From JACVRW01 sp963825345 (GTDB lineage Bacteria; Actinomycetota; Thermoleophilia; Solirubrobacterales; Thermoleophilaceae), in the NCBI GenBank assembly GCA_963825345.1, contig CAWGSQ010000011.1:186001-250000 (forward strand): a stretch of DNA of 64,000 nt, written 5' to 3'. This document shows, piece after piece, positions 25,870 through 34,422 of this stretch; position 1 is the stretch's first letter; every line of letters begins with the position of its first letter. The translations under genes were made by a program, and so were the position numbers. Under the pieces are notes generated by a model that worked only from the letters and a program-made list of their open reading frames with translations, did no database searches and was not told where the DNA came from.

Positions 25870-26759
25870 TCCGGAAAGCTCTCCGGCTCCTCGACCGCGC
25901 GCCGGTGGAGGTCGTCGTCGATATTGCGGCCGGTCACGATGAGGACCGTCGGGCCGTCCTCGGGCTCGAGCTTGCGGAAGGCCGCAAGAGCTGCGGCCCC
26001 CGAGCCCTCGACTCGGATGCCGGCTGCCGCGAAGTCGCCCACGGCGCGGGCGATCTGACGCTCCGACACCATCGTCATGGGCATGTCCTCGCCGGACATC
26101 TCCTTCACGGCGAGCGGAATGGCCACTCGCACGGCCATCCCGTCGGCGAAGGTTGCGGAGCGGTCGCAGTCCACGGGATGCCCGGCCTCCACGCTGAGCG
26201 CCATCACCGGCGCCTCCTTCGCCACCACTCCGAGCACCGGACCGACGCCGCGCGCCACGCCGATGATGAGCGCGCCGTTCCCCACCGGCACGATCACCCG
26301 CGCCGGCGGCCCGCCGAGCTGCTCGAGGATCTCGCGGCCGATCGCCTCGTAGCCGTCGAACTGCGCCGGCTCCGCGCCGTCCTCGAAGAACGGCAGCTCG
26401 TTCGCGTGTGCGTGCTCGCGGGCCAGCTCCTTCGACTCGTCGAGATCGTTGCCCACACGGTGCAGCTCCGCCCCCAGCCGCCCGAGCAACCCCAGCTTCG
26501 CCTCGCTCGCCTCCTCCGGCACGAACACCACGGCGCGCATCCCGAGTCGCTCGGCCGCCCACGCGCTCGCCGCCCCGTGGTTGCCGGTGGATGCCGTGAC
26601 GACGCCATCGGCGCCCTGATCGCGAAAGCCTTCGAGTGCCGGCAGCGCGCCGCGCCACTTGAACGCGCCGAGCTCGTGAAGGTCCTCGCGCTTGAGGAAC
26701 AGCGGTCCCTCGGCAAGCGTGGCCGGCGCCTCTTCCAACGGAGTCGGTGCATCAGGCAT
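25866..26759 (-). CDS. PLP-dependent threonine dehydratase-like enzyme
   Basis: 297-residue fold-type II PLP enzyme. PLP lysine is in ELGAFKWRGA (about 29-38), the substrate loop is ASTGNHGAASAWAA, and the phosphate loop PVGNGALIIG replaces the usual GGGGL. The C-terminal SGAAALAAF is typical of threonine/serine dehydratases and threonine synthase relatives. No ACT domain. The frame remains open far upstream antisense to the oligoendopeptidase gene, but only this part looks like protein. Exact substrate uncertain. Confidence 0.85.
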   Translation of the reverse strand: MPDAPTPLEEAPATLAEGPLFLKREDLHELGAFKWRGALPALEGFRDQGADGVVTASTGNHGAASAWAAERLGMRAVVFVPEEASEAKLGLLGRLGAELHRVGNDLDESKELAREHAHANELPFFEDGAEPAQFDGYEAIGREILEQLGGPPARVIVPVGNGALIIGVARGVGPVLGVVAKEAPVMALSVEAGHPVDCDRSATFADGMAVRVAIPLAVKEMSGEDMPMTMVSERQIARAVGDFAAAGIRVEGSGAAALAAFRKLEPEDGPTVLIVTGRNIDDDLHRRAVEEPESFPD

Positions 26760-26813
26760 TGAGGGGATACTGCCAGCCGCGCATCGCTCCGGCCGCTGAG
26801 TAATCTCGGCCGG

Positions 26814-28619
26814 GTGAGCGCCACCGTGGACGAACAGTTGGAAGCCGCCTCGTGGAACCTCGAGCCGCTGGTCGAGGGCCGCGGGCCAGACGCGGTCGAG
26901 GCGATGCTTACCGAGACGCGCGAGCGCGCCGAGGCCTTCGCCGAGCGCTTTCGCGGCCGTGTCGCGGAGCTTGATGTGGCGGAGCTGGCGGAGGCGATGG
27001 ATGAGCTGGCCGCGATGCACGACCTCGGCGGCCGAGCGGGCTCGTACGCCGTCCTGAGCTACTCGCTCGACACGGCGGACCCCGCGCGCGGCGCGCTCCT
27101 CCAGAAGGCGCGCGAGCTCGGCGCCGCGATCGAGACCCAGCTGCTCTTCTTCGACCTGGAGTGGAACAAGACGCCGGACGAGCGTGTCGAGGAGCTGCTC
27201 GCCGCCCCTGAGCTCGCCTTCGCCGCCCATCACCTGCGCACGCTGCGCCGCTATCTCCCGCATCAGCTCTCGGAGCCGGAGGAGCGCGTGCTCACCGAGA
27301 CGAACGTGACCGGCGGCTCGGCGTTCCAGCGGCTCTTCACGGAGCAGACCTCGGCCCTGCAGGTGCCTCTGCCCGGCCGCGACGAGCCGGCTCCGCTCGA
27401 GGAGGGCCTGTCGCTCCTTCAGGACCCGGACCGCGAGCGGCGCGCCGAGGCCGCCGCGGCGGTCACCGAGTCGCTGCGGCCGAACCTCCCCACGCGCGCG
27501 TTCGTCTTCAACACGCTGCTCCAGGACAAGGCGACCAAGGACCGGCTGCGCGGCTACCCGAACTGGCTCGCCTCGCGCAACCTCGCGAACGAAGCGAGCG
27601 ACGAGTCCGTCCAGGCCCTGATCGACGCTGTCCAGGGCCGCTACGACCTGGCGCGCCGCTGGTACGCGCTGAAGGCGCGCCTGCTGGGGCTCGACAGGCT
27701 GGCCTACTACGACCGCATGGCCCCGGTGTCGGACAGCGACGACCGCATCCCCTACGCGGACGCCGAGGAGATCGTGCTCGACTGCTACCGGACGTTCTCG
27801 CCGGAGCTCGGCGAGGTGGCCACCGAGTTCTTCACCGGCGGCTACATCGACGGCCCGCCGCGCCCCGGCAAGCGCGGCGGCGCGTTCTGCTCGTACACCG
27901 TGCCCTCGGCGCACCCGTACGTGATGCTGAACTACACCTCGCGCCCGCACGACGTGCTCGTGATGGCCCACGAGCTCGGGCACGGCGTGCACGCGTCGCT
28001 GGCTCGGCCGCAGGGGATCTACCACTTCTCCACCCCGCTGACCCTCGCCGAGACCGCCTCGATCTTCGGCGAGAACATCGTGCTCGAGCGGCTGCTCGAA
28101 CGTGCGCCCGGTCCGGCCGAGCGGCTCGACCTGCTGGCGGGCGCGCTCGACGGCGCGGTGGCCGCGGTGTTCCGCCAGGTCGCCATGAACCGCTTCGAGG
28201 ACGCGATCCACACCGCACGCCGCGAGGCGGGAGAGCTGTCGGTGGAGCGCTTCGGCGAGCTGTGGCTCGCCACGCAGGCCGACCTGCTCGGCGACAGTGT
28301 CGAGCTGGACGACGAATACGCGCTCTGGTGGTCCTACATCTGGCATTTCGTGGACGCGCCGGGCTACGTGTACGCCTACGCGTACGGGCACCTGCTCGCG
28401 CTGTCGGTCTACCGGCGCTATGAGGAGGAGGGCGATGGGTTCGTGTCGTCGTACCTCGACCTGCTGAAGGCCGGCGGGTCGCGGCCGCCGGAGGAGCTCG
28501 GCGCGATCGTGGGGGTCGACCTGTCCGACCCGGGCTTCTGGGGCTCGGGTCTCGAGCTGATCGAGCGCCAGCTCGACGCCGCCGAGGCGGCCGCGCAGGA
28601 CGCCGGGCGGCTCGCTTGA
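26814..28619 (+). CDS. pepF: Oligoendopeptidase F (M3B metallopeptidase)
   Basis: 601 residues from GTG 26814. Zinc site is VMAHELGHGVHASLA (HExxH plus the downstream Glu in TLAETASIFGE), as in family M3. N-terminal helices (1-200) and the LYDRMAP-like segment (here YYDRMAPVSD) match the PepF/pz-peptidase group, and the C-terminal YAYAYGHLLALSVYRRY is conserved. Cytoplasmic enzyme cleaving peptides of roughly 7-17 residues. Its stop overlaps the TTG start of the methyltransferase gene. Confidence 0.93.
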   Translation: MSATVDEQLEAASWNLEPLVEGRGPDAVEAMLTETRERAEAFAERFRGRVAELDVAELAEAMDELAAMHDLGGRAGSYAVLSYSLDTADPARGALLQKARELGAAIETQLLFFDLEWNKTPDERVEELLAAPELAFAAHHLRTLRRYLPHQLSEPEERVLTETNVTGGSAFQRLFTEQTSALQVPLPGRDEPAPLEEGLSLLQDPDRERRAEAAAAVTESLRPNLPTRAFVFNTLLQDKATKDRLRGYPNWLASRNLANEASDESVQALIDAVQGRYDLARRWYALKARLLGLDRLAYYDRMAPVSDSDDRIPYADAEEIVLDCYRTFSPELGEVATEFFTGGYIDGPPRPGKRGGAFCSYTVPSAHPYVMLNYTSRPHDVLVMAHELGHGVHASLARPQGIYHFSTPLTLAETASIFGENIVLERLLERAPGPAERLDLLAGALDGAVAAVFRQVAMNRFEDAIHTARREAGELSVERFGELWLATQADLLGDSVELDDEYALWWSYIWHFVDAPGYVYAYAYGHLLALSVYRRYEEEGDGFVSSYLDLLKAGGSRPPEELGAIVGVDLSDPGFWGSGLELIERQLDAAEAAAQDAGRLA

Positions 28620-29224
28620 TCGCCGAGCGCATTCCACTGCCCGGCGGCGAGGTGGAGCTGGTGCGGCCTCCTGACGCGGAGGCGCTGATCAGCGAGGAGT
28701 CGTTCGAGCACGAGGAGTTCCTCCCCTACTGGGCGGAGCTGTGGGCGAGCGGCGTGGCCCTCGCGCACGACGTGTCGATGCGCTCGCTTCGCGGCAGGCG
28801 GACGCTCGAGCTCGGCTGCGGGCTGGGCCTTCCGAGCATCGCGGCGGCGCGGGCCGGCGGCCGGGTGCTTGCCACCGACTGGTCGCCCGACGCCGTGCGC
28901 GCCGCGGCCGCCAACGCGGAGCGGAACGACGTGGACGTGGAGACGCTGCGCTGCGACTGGGGCGAGCCGGACGAGATCGTGGCCCGCGCGCCGTGGCAGC
29001 TCGTGCTCGCGTCCGACGTCCTCTACGAGCGCCGCAACGTCGATCAGCTGCTGGACCTGCTTCCGCGCCTCGTGGACGAGCGCGGCCTGGTGCTGCTCGC
29101 CGATCCCGGCCGCGCTCACTCAGCCGGTTTCCTGGAGCGTGCCTCCGCGGACGGCTGGATCGTTCGCAGCATTGCGAGCCCGCGCGCCCAGCGAGTCTCG
29201 ATTCACCGCCTGCGGCGCGGCTAG
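28616..29224 (+). CDS. SAM-dependent methyltransferase (METTL21-like fold)
   Basis: 202 residues from TTG 28616, overlapping the pepF stop (TTGA). It has class I Rossmann motifs TLELGCGLGLPSIAAARAG, VLATDWSPDAV and WQLVLASDVLYER. The sequence PYWAELWASGVAL before motif I is typical of the protein-methyltransferase 16/nicotinamide-methyltransferase-like group. Target unknown. The stop TAG shares CTAG with the convergent PAS-GGDEF gene. Confidence 0.85.
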   Translation: MIAERIPLPGGEVELVRPPDAEALISEESFEHEEFLPYWAELWASGVALAHDVSMRSLRGRRTLELGCGLGLPSIAAARAGGRVLATDWSPDAVRAAAANAERNDVDVETLRCDWGEPDEIVARAPWQLVLASDVLYERRNVDQLLDLLPRLVDERGLVLLADPGRAHSAGFLERASADGWIVRSIASPRAQRVSIHRLRRG

Positions 29225-30114
29225 ACGAGCTGGATCGAGTCGCCGCCGCGAGCGCTCACGGTGTCGGCCGCCTCCAGGGCGGCCTGGAGCAGTGCGGCGG
29301 GACGGCGCACTCCCGCGGCAGAGCAGGTGGCTCCGACACTCGGGACGAGCGGGATGCCGCCCAGACCGAGCGGGCGTCCGGCCACGTCGCGGATGCGCTC
29401 GGCGATGCGCACGACAGTGGTCTCCTCGTCAACGCCGGCGCACACCGCGGCGAGGCGAGTGTCGTCCAGCTGCCCGACCAGGTCGAGCGGTCGAAGGACG
29501 GAGTTGATGTGCCTGCCGAGCTCGCGCAGCACGAGGCTCGTGGCCGGACGGCCGCGGTCCTCGACGATGCGCTCCATGCCGTCAAGTCGGATCACCACGA
29601 TCGCGGCGGCGCCCGGCCCGGCCGGGTGAAGCGCCCATGCCAGGCGGTCGAGCAGCGAGAAGCGGGTGGGAAGGCCGGTGGCCGGATCGATCTCCGACGT
29701 GGTCTGCGGCTCGGCTCCGACCACGTCGAGGCGGCGGGTGACCCACTGCACCTCGGCGCCGTCCCCGGCAACGAAGGTTGTCTCGACGGGGCACCAGCCC
29801 CCGCCGGAGGCGAGCACGCGGTACTCGACGGTTTTGGCGCCTGGGCCGCGAACCCAGGCCCGGTGCACTGACATCACGCGATCGCAGTCCTCCGGGTGGA
29901 TCAGCGCCTGGATCGGGCTGCCGAGCAGCGTCTCGCGCGGAACGCCTGTGAGCTCGGACAGAAGAGGCGACGCATAGATGAACGATCCCGCCGCGTCGTG
30001 GAGCGAAATCAGCGCTCGCACGTTGCCCGCGAGGAGCAGGAAACGCCGCTCCCAGGGGTCGAGCGCGATGGCGTCGTCGTCTACAGCCTGAAGATGGCGC
30101 TTGGGAAGGACCAC
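29221..30114 (-). CDS. PAS protein with degenerate GGDEF domain
   Basis: 297 residues from GTG 30114. A PAS domain (about 25-125) shows LISLHDAAGSFIYASPLLSE and GSPIQALIHPEDCDRVMS. A GGDEF-type domain (about 140-290) starts DPATGLPTRFSLLDRL. At the active site GQLDDTRLAAVCAG replaces GGDEF, so cyclase activity is not expected. Cytoplasmic, no membrane helix. Together with the gene at 10379 it is the second inactive GGDEF protein in the window. Confidence 0.8.
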   Translation of the reverse strand: MVLPKRHLQAVDDDAIALDPWERRFLLLAGNVRALISLHDAAGSFIYASPLLSELTGVPRETLLGSPIQALIHPEDCDRVMSVHRAWVRGPGAKTVEYRVLASGGGWCPVETTFVAGDGAEVQWVTRRLDVVGAEPQTTSEIDPATGLPTRFSLLDRLAWALHPAGPGAAAIVVIRLDGMERIVEDRGRPATSLVLRELGRHINSVLRPLDLVGQLDDTRLAAVCAGVDEETTVVRIAERIRDVAGRPLGLGGIPLVPSVGATCSAAGVRRPAALLQAALEAADTVSARGGDSIQLV

Positions 30115-30145
30115 GCTCGTGTTATCGGCGGTCTGCGGGCGACCC

Positions 30146-31459
30146 TTAGCGCGGCAGGTCGGCCAGCGAGCGATATAGCTCCCGCGCCGTGAGCTCGCCG
30201 AGCCTGAGGCTCTCGAGCCGGTAGCTCTCGTTGGGCGCGTGAAAGGCGTCCGCGCCGAGCGCGAAGCCGCTCACGATCGTCGGCGTGCCCTGCTCGGCGA
30301 GCACCGCGAGAAGCGGCAAGGTTCCGCCCAGCCGCACGAATGCCGGCGGCGTGCCGCACGCGCGCTCGAATGCCCCAGCGGCGAGCTGGAGCGCCGGCTC
30401 ACGGGCGTCGAACAGGGCGGGATCCGACAGGTCGAGGTCGATGGAGACCTCGGCACCCTCGGGCGCAGCGGCTCGCAACAGCCGCTCAAGCTCCGCGCCG
30501 ATCTGGTCGGCGCTCTGCCCAGGCGCGAGCCGCACGCTCAGCTGGGCGCGGGCCACCGACGGGATCACCGTCCGCGGCTCTCCGCTCTCGAGCATGTTCA
30601 CGTCCACGGCCGGCTCGGCGCCGGTGCGCTCCCAGAACTCGTCGGCCGCACCGGCCGTGACCTCGACGGCGCCGGCCTCGGCGATCATCTCGTCCCCGGT
30701 CGGAAGCCGTGCCCACGACTCGCGCTCCTCGGCGCTCGGGCTCGCCACCCCGGCGCGGAGCTCCTCGCGAACCCGGCCATCGGGGCCCGGGAGCACCTCC
30801 TGCAGGATGCCCATGAGCACGTGGGTGGCGTTCAGCACGGCGCCTCCGTAGAGGCCCGAGTGCAGGTCGCGGCGTCCGGTGCGCACCTCGACCGGCCCCT
30901 GGACGAGGCCGCGCGCGCCGGTGTTGATCGCGGGCGTGCGCTCGTCGGCCATCAGCGAGTCGAACACGATCACGCAGTCGGCCGCCTGGGGCTGTTCGCG
31001 CAGGTAGGTGACGAGCGAAACGCTCCCCACCTCCTCCTCTCCCTCGACGAGGAAGCGCACGTTCACGGGCAGCTCGCCGGCGCGGGCCATCTCGCAGGCC
31101 ACGTGCAGCAGCGGCAGGAAGTTGCCCTTGTCGTCAGCGGCGCCGCGGGCGTAGAGGCGTCCGTCACGTTCGGTCGGCTCGAACGGCGGCGACTCCCACG
31201 CGTCGAGCGGCCCCGGGTCCTGCACGTCGTAGTGGCCGTACGAGAGGATCGTGGGAGCGTCGGGACGTGAGGCGCGCAGCTCCCCCACCGCCATCGGGTT
31301 GCTGCCGTTCACCACCACGCGCTCGGCGCTGCCGCCCGCGGCCTCGATGCGCTCGAGCACCCAGTCGCAGGCACGGCCGAGCGCGTCCGCATCGCCCCCG
31401 CCCGTGGAGACCGAGGGGATGCGCAGCCAGTCTTCGAGCTCTTCGCGGATCGGCGGCAT
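30146..31459 (-). CDS. M20 family dipeptidase / metallopeptidase
   Basis: 437 residues. Zinc ligands and catalytic residues: YGHYDVQ (His, Asp), GAADDKGN (bridging Asp), EGEEEVGS (catalytic Glu-Glu), and HAPNESY near the C-terminus (His). The inserted dimerisation domain with RRDLHSGLYGG matches the dipeptidase (PepV/CNDP-like) subgroup. ATG 31459 is preferred to the GTG one codon upstream. It is divergent from the MFS gene over 21 bases, so the two may share a promoter. Confidence 0.92.
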   Translation of the reverse strand: MPPIREELEDWLRIPSVSTGGGDADALGRACDWVLERIEAAGGSAERVVVNGSNPMAVGELRASRPDAPTILSYGHYDVQDPGPLDAWESPPFEPTERDGRLYARGAADDKGNFLPLLHVACEMARAGELPVNVRFLVEGEEEVGSVSLVTYLREQPQAADCVIVFDSLMADERTPAINTGARGLVQGPVEVRTGRRDLHSGLYGGAVLNATHVLMGILQEVLPGPDGRVREELRAGVASPSAEERESWARLPTGDEMIAEAGAVEVTAGAADEFWERTGAEPAVDVNMLESGEPRTVIPSVARAQLSVRLAPGQSADQIGAELERLLRAAAPEGAEVSIDLDLSDPALFDAREPALQLAAGAFERACGTPPAFVRLGGTLPLLAVLAEQGTPTIVSGFALGADAFHAPNESYRLESLRLGELTARELYRSLADLPR

Positions 31460-31480
31460 CACTCATTTAGCATCGTATGG

Positions 31481-32629
31481 ATGCGCCGGCTCTTCTGGCT
31501 CGTCGCGGCGGTGGTGCTCGTGGACACCATGTTCTTCGCCGCCGTGGCGCCACTGCTCCCCCACTACTCCGACGAGCTGGAGCTGTCGAAGACCGGAGCC
31601 GGAGTCCTCACGGCCGCCTATCCGGCGGGCACCTTCATCGGTGCGCTGCCCGCGGGCTGGCTCGCGATCCGCTTGGGCGTCAAGCCCACGCTGCTCACCG
31701 GCCTGGCGATGCTCGGGGTCACGAGTCTCGTGTTCGCGTTCGCCAACCACATCGTCCTGCTCGATGCGGCTCGCTTCGTCCAGGGGATCGGGGGTGCGTG
31801 CATGTGGGCCGCTGGAATGGCCTGGCTCGTGTGCGCCGCGCCCACGGACCGTCGAGGCGAGCTGATCGGCGCCGCGCTCAGTGCCGCGATCGTGGGCGTG
31901 CTGCTCGGCCCGGTGCTCGGCGGGGCGGCGACGGTGCTGAGTCCCGAAGCCGTGTTCAGCTCGGTCGCGCTCGTGGCCGCGCTGCTCGCCGGCTGGGCGT
32001 GGTCGATGCCGGGGGTGGAGCCCGAGGAGAGCCCGGGGGTGCGTGCGCTGCTGCGGGCGATGCGGCGCCCGGCCGTGATGGCGGGGTTCTGGCTGTTCAC
32101 GCTCCCGGCGCTGTTCGCCGGGGTGATCGAGGTGCTCGTGCCGCTCCGCTTCGACGATCTCGGGGTGGCGGGAGCCACGATCGGGGCGGTATTCCTGGCC
32201 AGCGCGGCCGTCGAGGCGGTGATCAGCCCGCTCGCGGGGCGCGTCTCCGACCGCGTCGGGCGGCTGAGACCGATCCGGGTGGGGCTCGTCGCCGCCGCGG
32301 GCGTGGCACTCCTGCTGCCGCTGCCGTCGAGCCCTTGGCTGCTCGCGGGCACGGTCGTGCTCGCGTTTAGCGCGCTCGCGACGTTCTGGGCGCCCGCGAT
32401 GGCGATGCTCTCGGACGCGGCCGAGCACGCCGGGCTCGACCTGGCGCTCGCCTTCTCGATCTCCAACCTGGCCTGGGCGGCCGGTCACGTTCTGGGCGCG
32501 GGCATGGGCGGCGCCGTCGCGGAGGCCACCTCGGACGCCGTGCCCTACACCGCGCTCGCAGTGGCCTGCGCCGCCACCTTCGTGGGTCTCACAACCCTCA
32601 GGCGCCGGGCGGCCGCGCCGGCGGCCTAG
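31481..32629 (+). CDS. MFS transporter
   Basis: 382 residues with about twelve membrane helices. The helix 2-3 loop GWLAIRLGVKPTLLTG and the helix 8-9 loop GRVSDRVGRLRPIRVG match MFS motif A, and the protein opens with DTMFFAAVAPLLPHYSDELE (DHA1-like helix 1). The arrangement resembles drug:proton antiporters, but the substrate cannot be inferred. It ends seven bases before the end of the convergent Rpf-like gene. Confidence 0.9.
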   Translation: MRRLFWLVAAVVLVDTMFFAAVAPLLPHYSDELELSKTGAGVLTAAYPAGTFIGALPAGWLAIRLGVKPTLLTGLAMLGVTSLVFAFANHIVLLDAARFVQGIGGACMWAAGMAWLVCAAPTDRRGELIGAALSAAIVGVLLGPVLGGAATVLSPEAVFSSVALVAALLAGWAWSMPGVEPEESPGVRALLRAMRRPAVMAGFWLFTLPALFAGVIEVLVPLRFDDLGVAGATIGAVFLASAAVEAVISPLAGRVSDRVGRLRPIRVGLVAAAGVALLLPLPSSPWLLAGTVVLAFSALATFWAPAMAMLSDAAEHAGLDLALAFSISNLAWAAGHVLGAGMGGAVAEATSDAVPYTALAVACAATFVGLTTLRRRAAAPAA

Positions 32630-32636
32630 GCGTCTA

Positions 32637-33230
32637 CTAGCCGCAGTTGGGCCAGGGCGCGCTGCCGCGCTGGCGGTACAGCTTCAGGGCAAGTCGGTCC
32701 TGCAGCCACTCGGGCGCGTCGGCCGGATCGCCGCTGCCGCCCAGCGCGCGCCAGGTCTCGCGGCTGAACTGGTACTTGCCGCGGTAGCGGCCGCCGGGCG
32801 AGACGGCGCGAGGGTTGCCGCCCGACTCGCACTCGGCGATCCGCCGGAGCGCGGCGGGCACGGTCACACCGCGGCCGCTCGTGCGGCGCACGGATCGGCT
32901 GCTGAACGGCCTGAGCCCGAGCGCACCACGCGTGAGCGGTCCCACGATGCCGTCCGGCACGAGGTCGTGCCTGCGCTGGAAGCGCTTGACGGCGCGCTCC
33001 GTCTGCTCCCCGAAGACGCCGTCGGCGGGAATGCCGAGCTCCTGCTGAATGCTCCGCACGGCCGAGCCGCGGTCGCCGCGCTTCACGACGACCTCGCTCG
33101 AGGCGCTGGCGCCTCCAGAGGCCGAGGCGCCGGGGTCCGCAAGTGCGGGCACGGCTGCCACGGCGAGCGCGGCCAGCACGAGCAGCACCGCGAAATGCGG
33201 ACCACGCACGGCGTCGAAGATCCTTGCCAC
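32637..33230 (-). CDS. Secreted Rpf-like transglycosylase with peptidoglycan-binding domain
   Basis: 197 residues from GTG 33230, with an AGGGG ribosome site nine bases before. A signal peptide (1-31, ending VPALA-DP) is followed by a PG_binding_1 domain (about 50-105: VVKRGDRGSAVRSIQQELGI, DGVFGEQTERAVKRFQ). A resuscitation-promoting-factor-type transglycosylase domain (about 125-197) has the catalytic Glu in IAECESGGN, then YRGKYQFSRETW and WPNCG-end. It would cleave peptidoglycan glycan strands during growth or exit from dormancy. Controlled by the c-di-AMP riboswitch just upstream. Confidence 0.9.
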   Translation of the reverse strand: MARIFDAVRGPHFAVLLVLAALAVAAVPALADPGASASGGASASSEVVVKRGDRGSAVRSIQQELGIPADGVFGEQTERAVKRFQRRHDLVPDGIVGPLTRGALGLRPFSSRSVRRTSGRGVTVPAALRRIAECESGGNPRAVSPGGRYRGKYQFSRETWRALGGSGDPADAPEWLQDRLALKLYRQRGSAPWPNCG

Positions 33231-33245
33231 CTGACGTTTCCCCTT

Positions 33246-33375
33246 TCCTATGCCTACGAGGTGAGCTGACGGGCTCGCGCCGGAAAGTGGCGCTACGCGA
33301 CACGGCTGTCGCGATTCGCCCCAACGGCCTCAGTGGCCGCAATTGGGTCCCCCGTTCCTCGCCGTCGGGACAGCG
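33246..33375 (-). ncRNA. Cyclic-di-AMP riboswitch (ydaO-yuaA type)
   Basis: On the minus strand the leader of the Rpf-like gene contains, in order, GGGGGACCCAA, TTGGGGCGAATC, and the 3' block AGCCCGTCAGCTCACC followed by TCGTAGGCA. These are the conserved parts of the actinobacterial c-di-AMP riboswitch as I recall them, and Rpf/cell-wall hydrolase genes are its classical targets in Actinobacteria. c-di-AMP binding normally turns expression off. Boundaries are approximate; a covariance-model search was not possible here. Confidence 0.85.
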
Positions 33376-33458
33376 AGAACTCGGCAGTTCGAATCAGAAG
33401 TCGTACATCCAAGCACATCGGCGCACGAACTGTTGCGGTGTATCACCCGAATGGGGTA

Positions 33459-33632
33459 CTAGCGCGCGACGCCCAGCAGATCGTCCACCACACTCACGAT
33501 GTCGATCTGGGGCAGCGGCGGCGGCGGCGCGAGCGCCACGGGCTGCGGGCGCCGGCGCTGGAGCCAGACGGCGGTGGCGAGCGCGCCCACAAGGAAGGGC
33601 GCCAAGCGCAGGAGGAGCCGTAGGCCGGGCAT
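33459..33632 (-). CDS. Small single-pass membrane protein
   Basis: 57 residues with ATG 33632 and an AAGG ribosome site six bases upstream. A short basic start (MPGLRLLLRL) leads into a membrane helix (about 9-25), then an Arg/Pro-rich segment (QRRRPQPVALAPPPPLPQID) and an acidic end VVDDLLGVAR. No family recognised. It is divergent from the SDR at 33673 and lies upstream of the riboswitch. The helix, start and clean codon use make it a plausible real gene. Confidence 0.6.
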   Translation of the reverse strand: MPGLRLLLRLAPFLVGALATAVWLQRRRPQPVALAPPPPLPQIDIVSVVDDLLGVAR

Positions 33633-33672
33633 CGGCGCGACCTTACACCGGCTCACGGATACTCTGCGGGTC

Positions 33673-34419
33673 ATGGATCTTGGCCTCGAGGGCAGGGTCG
33701 CGCTCGTTACGGGCGCCTCGCAGGGGATCGGCTTCGGCATCGCCCAGGAGCTGGCCCGCGAGGGCGCGCGGGTGGCGGTGAGCTCCCGGACCCGGGAGAA
33801 GATCGACGCGGCCGCCGGCGAGATCGGCGCGAAGCCGTACGTGCACGACACGCTCGACCTCGACGCCGCGCCCGAGCTGCTCGAGAGCGTGGAACGGGAC
33901 CTCGGCCCGATCGACATCCTCGTGACCAACACCGGCGGCCCGTCGGGAGGAGATCCGCTCGAGTTCAGCCGCGATCAGTGGGAGGCCGCCCATCGCGAGC
34001 TCGTGGTCGCGCCCATCGAGATGATCGAGCGGGTGGCGCCCGGGATGCGCGAGCGCAAGTTCGGCCGCATCGTGAGCGTGTCCTCCTCCGCAGCCCGCGA
34101 GCCGATCCCGACGCTGATGCTGTCGAACTCGCACCGCCCCGGCCTTCTCGGCGCGTTCAAGACGCTCGCCCGCCAGCTCGCGGGCGACGGCATCACGCTC
34201 AACACGATCCTGCCTGGGCGGATCGCGACGGATCGAATCGCTCACCTGCACGGCTCGATCGACGAGGCCGAGAAGGTGGCCCGCGACGAGGTGCCGGCCG
34301 GCCGGCTCGGCAGCGCGGAGGAGATCGCCGCCGCCGCGGCGTTCCTCTGCTCGGAGCGCGCGAGCTACATCACCGGGGTGGCCCTGCTGGTGGACGGCGG
34401 GCTCACGAGGAGCATCTGA
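33673..34419 (+). CDS. Atypical SDR lacking the catalytic Tyr-Lys pair
   Basis: 248 residues. The cofactor loop is intact (VTGASQGIGFGIA), with NTGGPSGG in place of NAG and the Ser region VSVSSSAAREP present. Where YxxxK is expected it reads SNSHRPG, so Tyr is Ser and Lys is Arg. Similar Tyr-less SDRs with an N-x-x-R-x-G motif form a known subgroup often labelled 3-oxoacyl-ACP reductase. Activity is doubtful. The following gene starts four bases after the stop, so the two probably form an operon. Confidence 0.85.
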   Translation: MDLGLEGRVALVTGASQGIGFGIAQELAREGARVAVSSRTREKIDAAAGEIGAKPYVHDTLDLDAAPELLESVERDLGPIDILVTNTGGPSGGDPLEFSRDQWEAAHRELVVAPIEMIERVAPGMRERKFGRIVSVSSSAAREPIPTLMLSNSHRPGLLGAFKTLARQLAGDGITLNTILPGRIATDRIAHLHGSIDEAEKVARDEVPAGRLGSAEEIAAAAAFLCSERASYITGVALLVDGGLTRSI

Positions 34420-34422
34420 GCG

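Noticed and set aside
26760..28637. Very long open frame antisense to the oligoendopeptidase gene, continuous with the PLP enzyme frame
   Set aside because: Its translation is His/Arg/Val-rich noise without domains; high GC leaves antisense frames open by chance.
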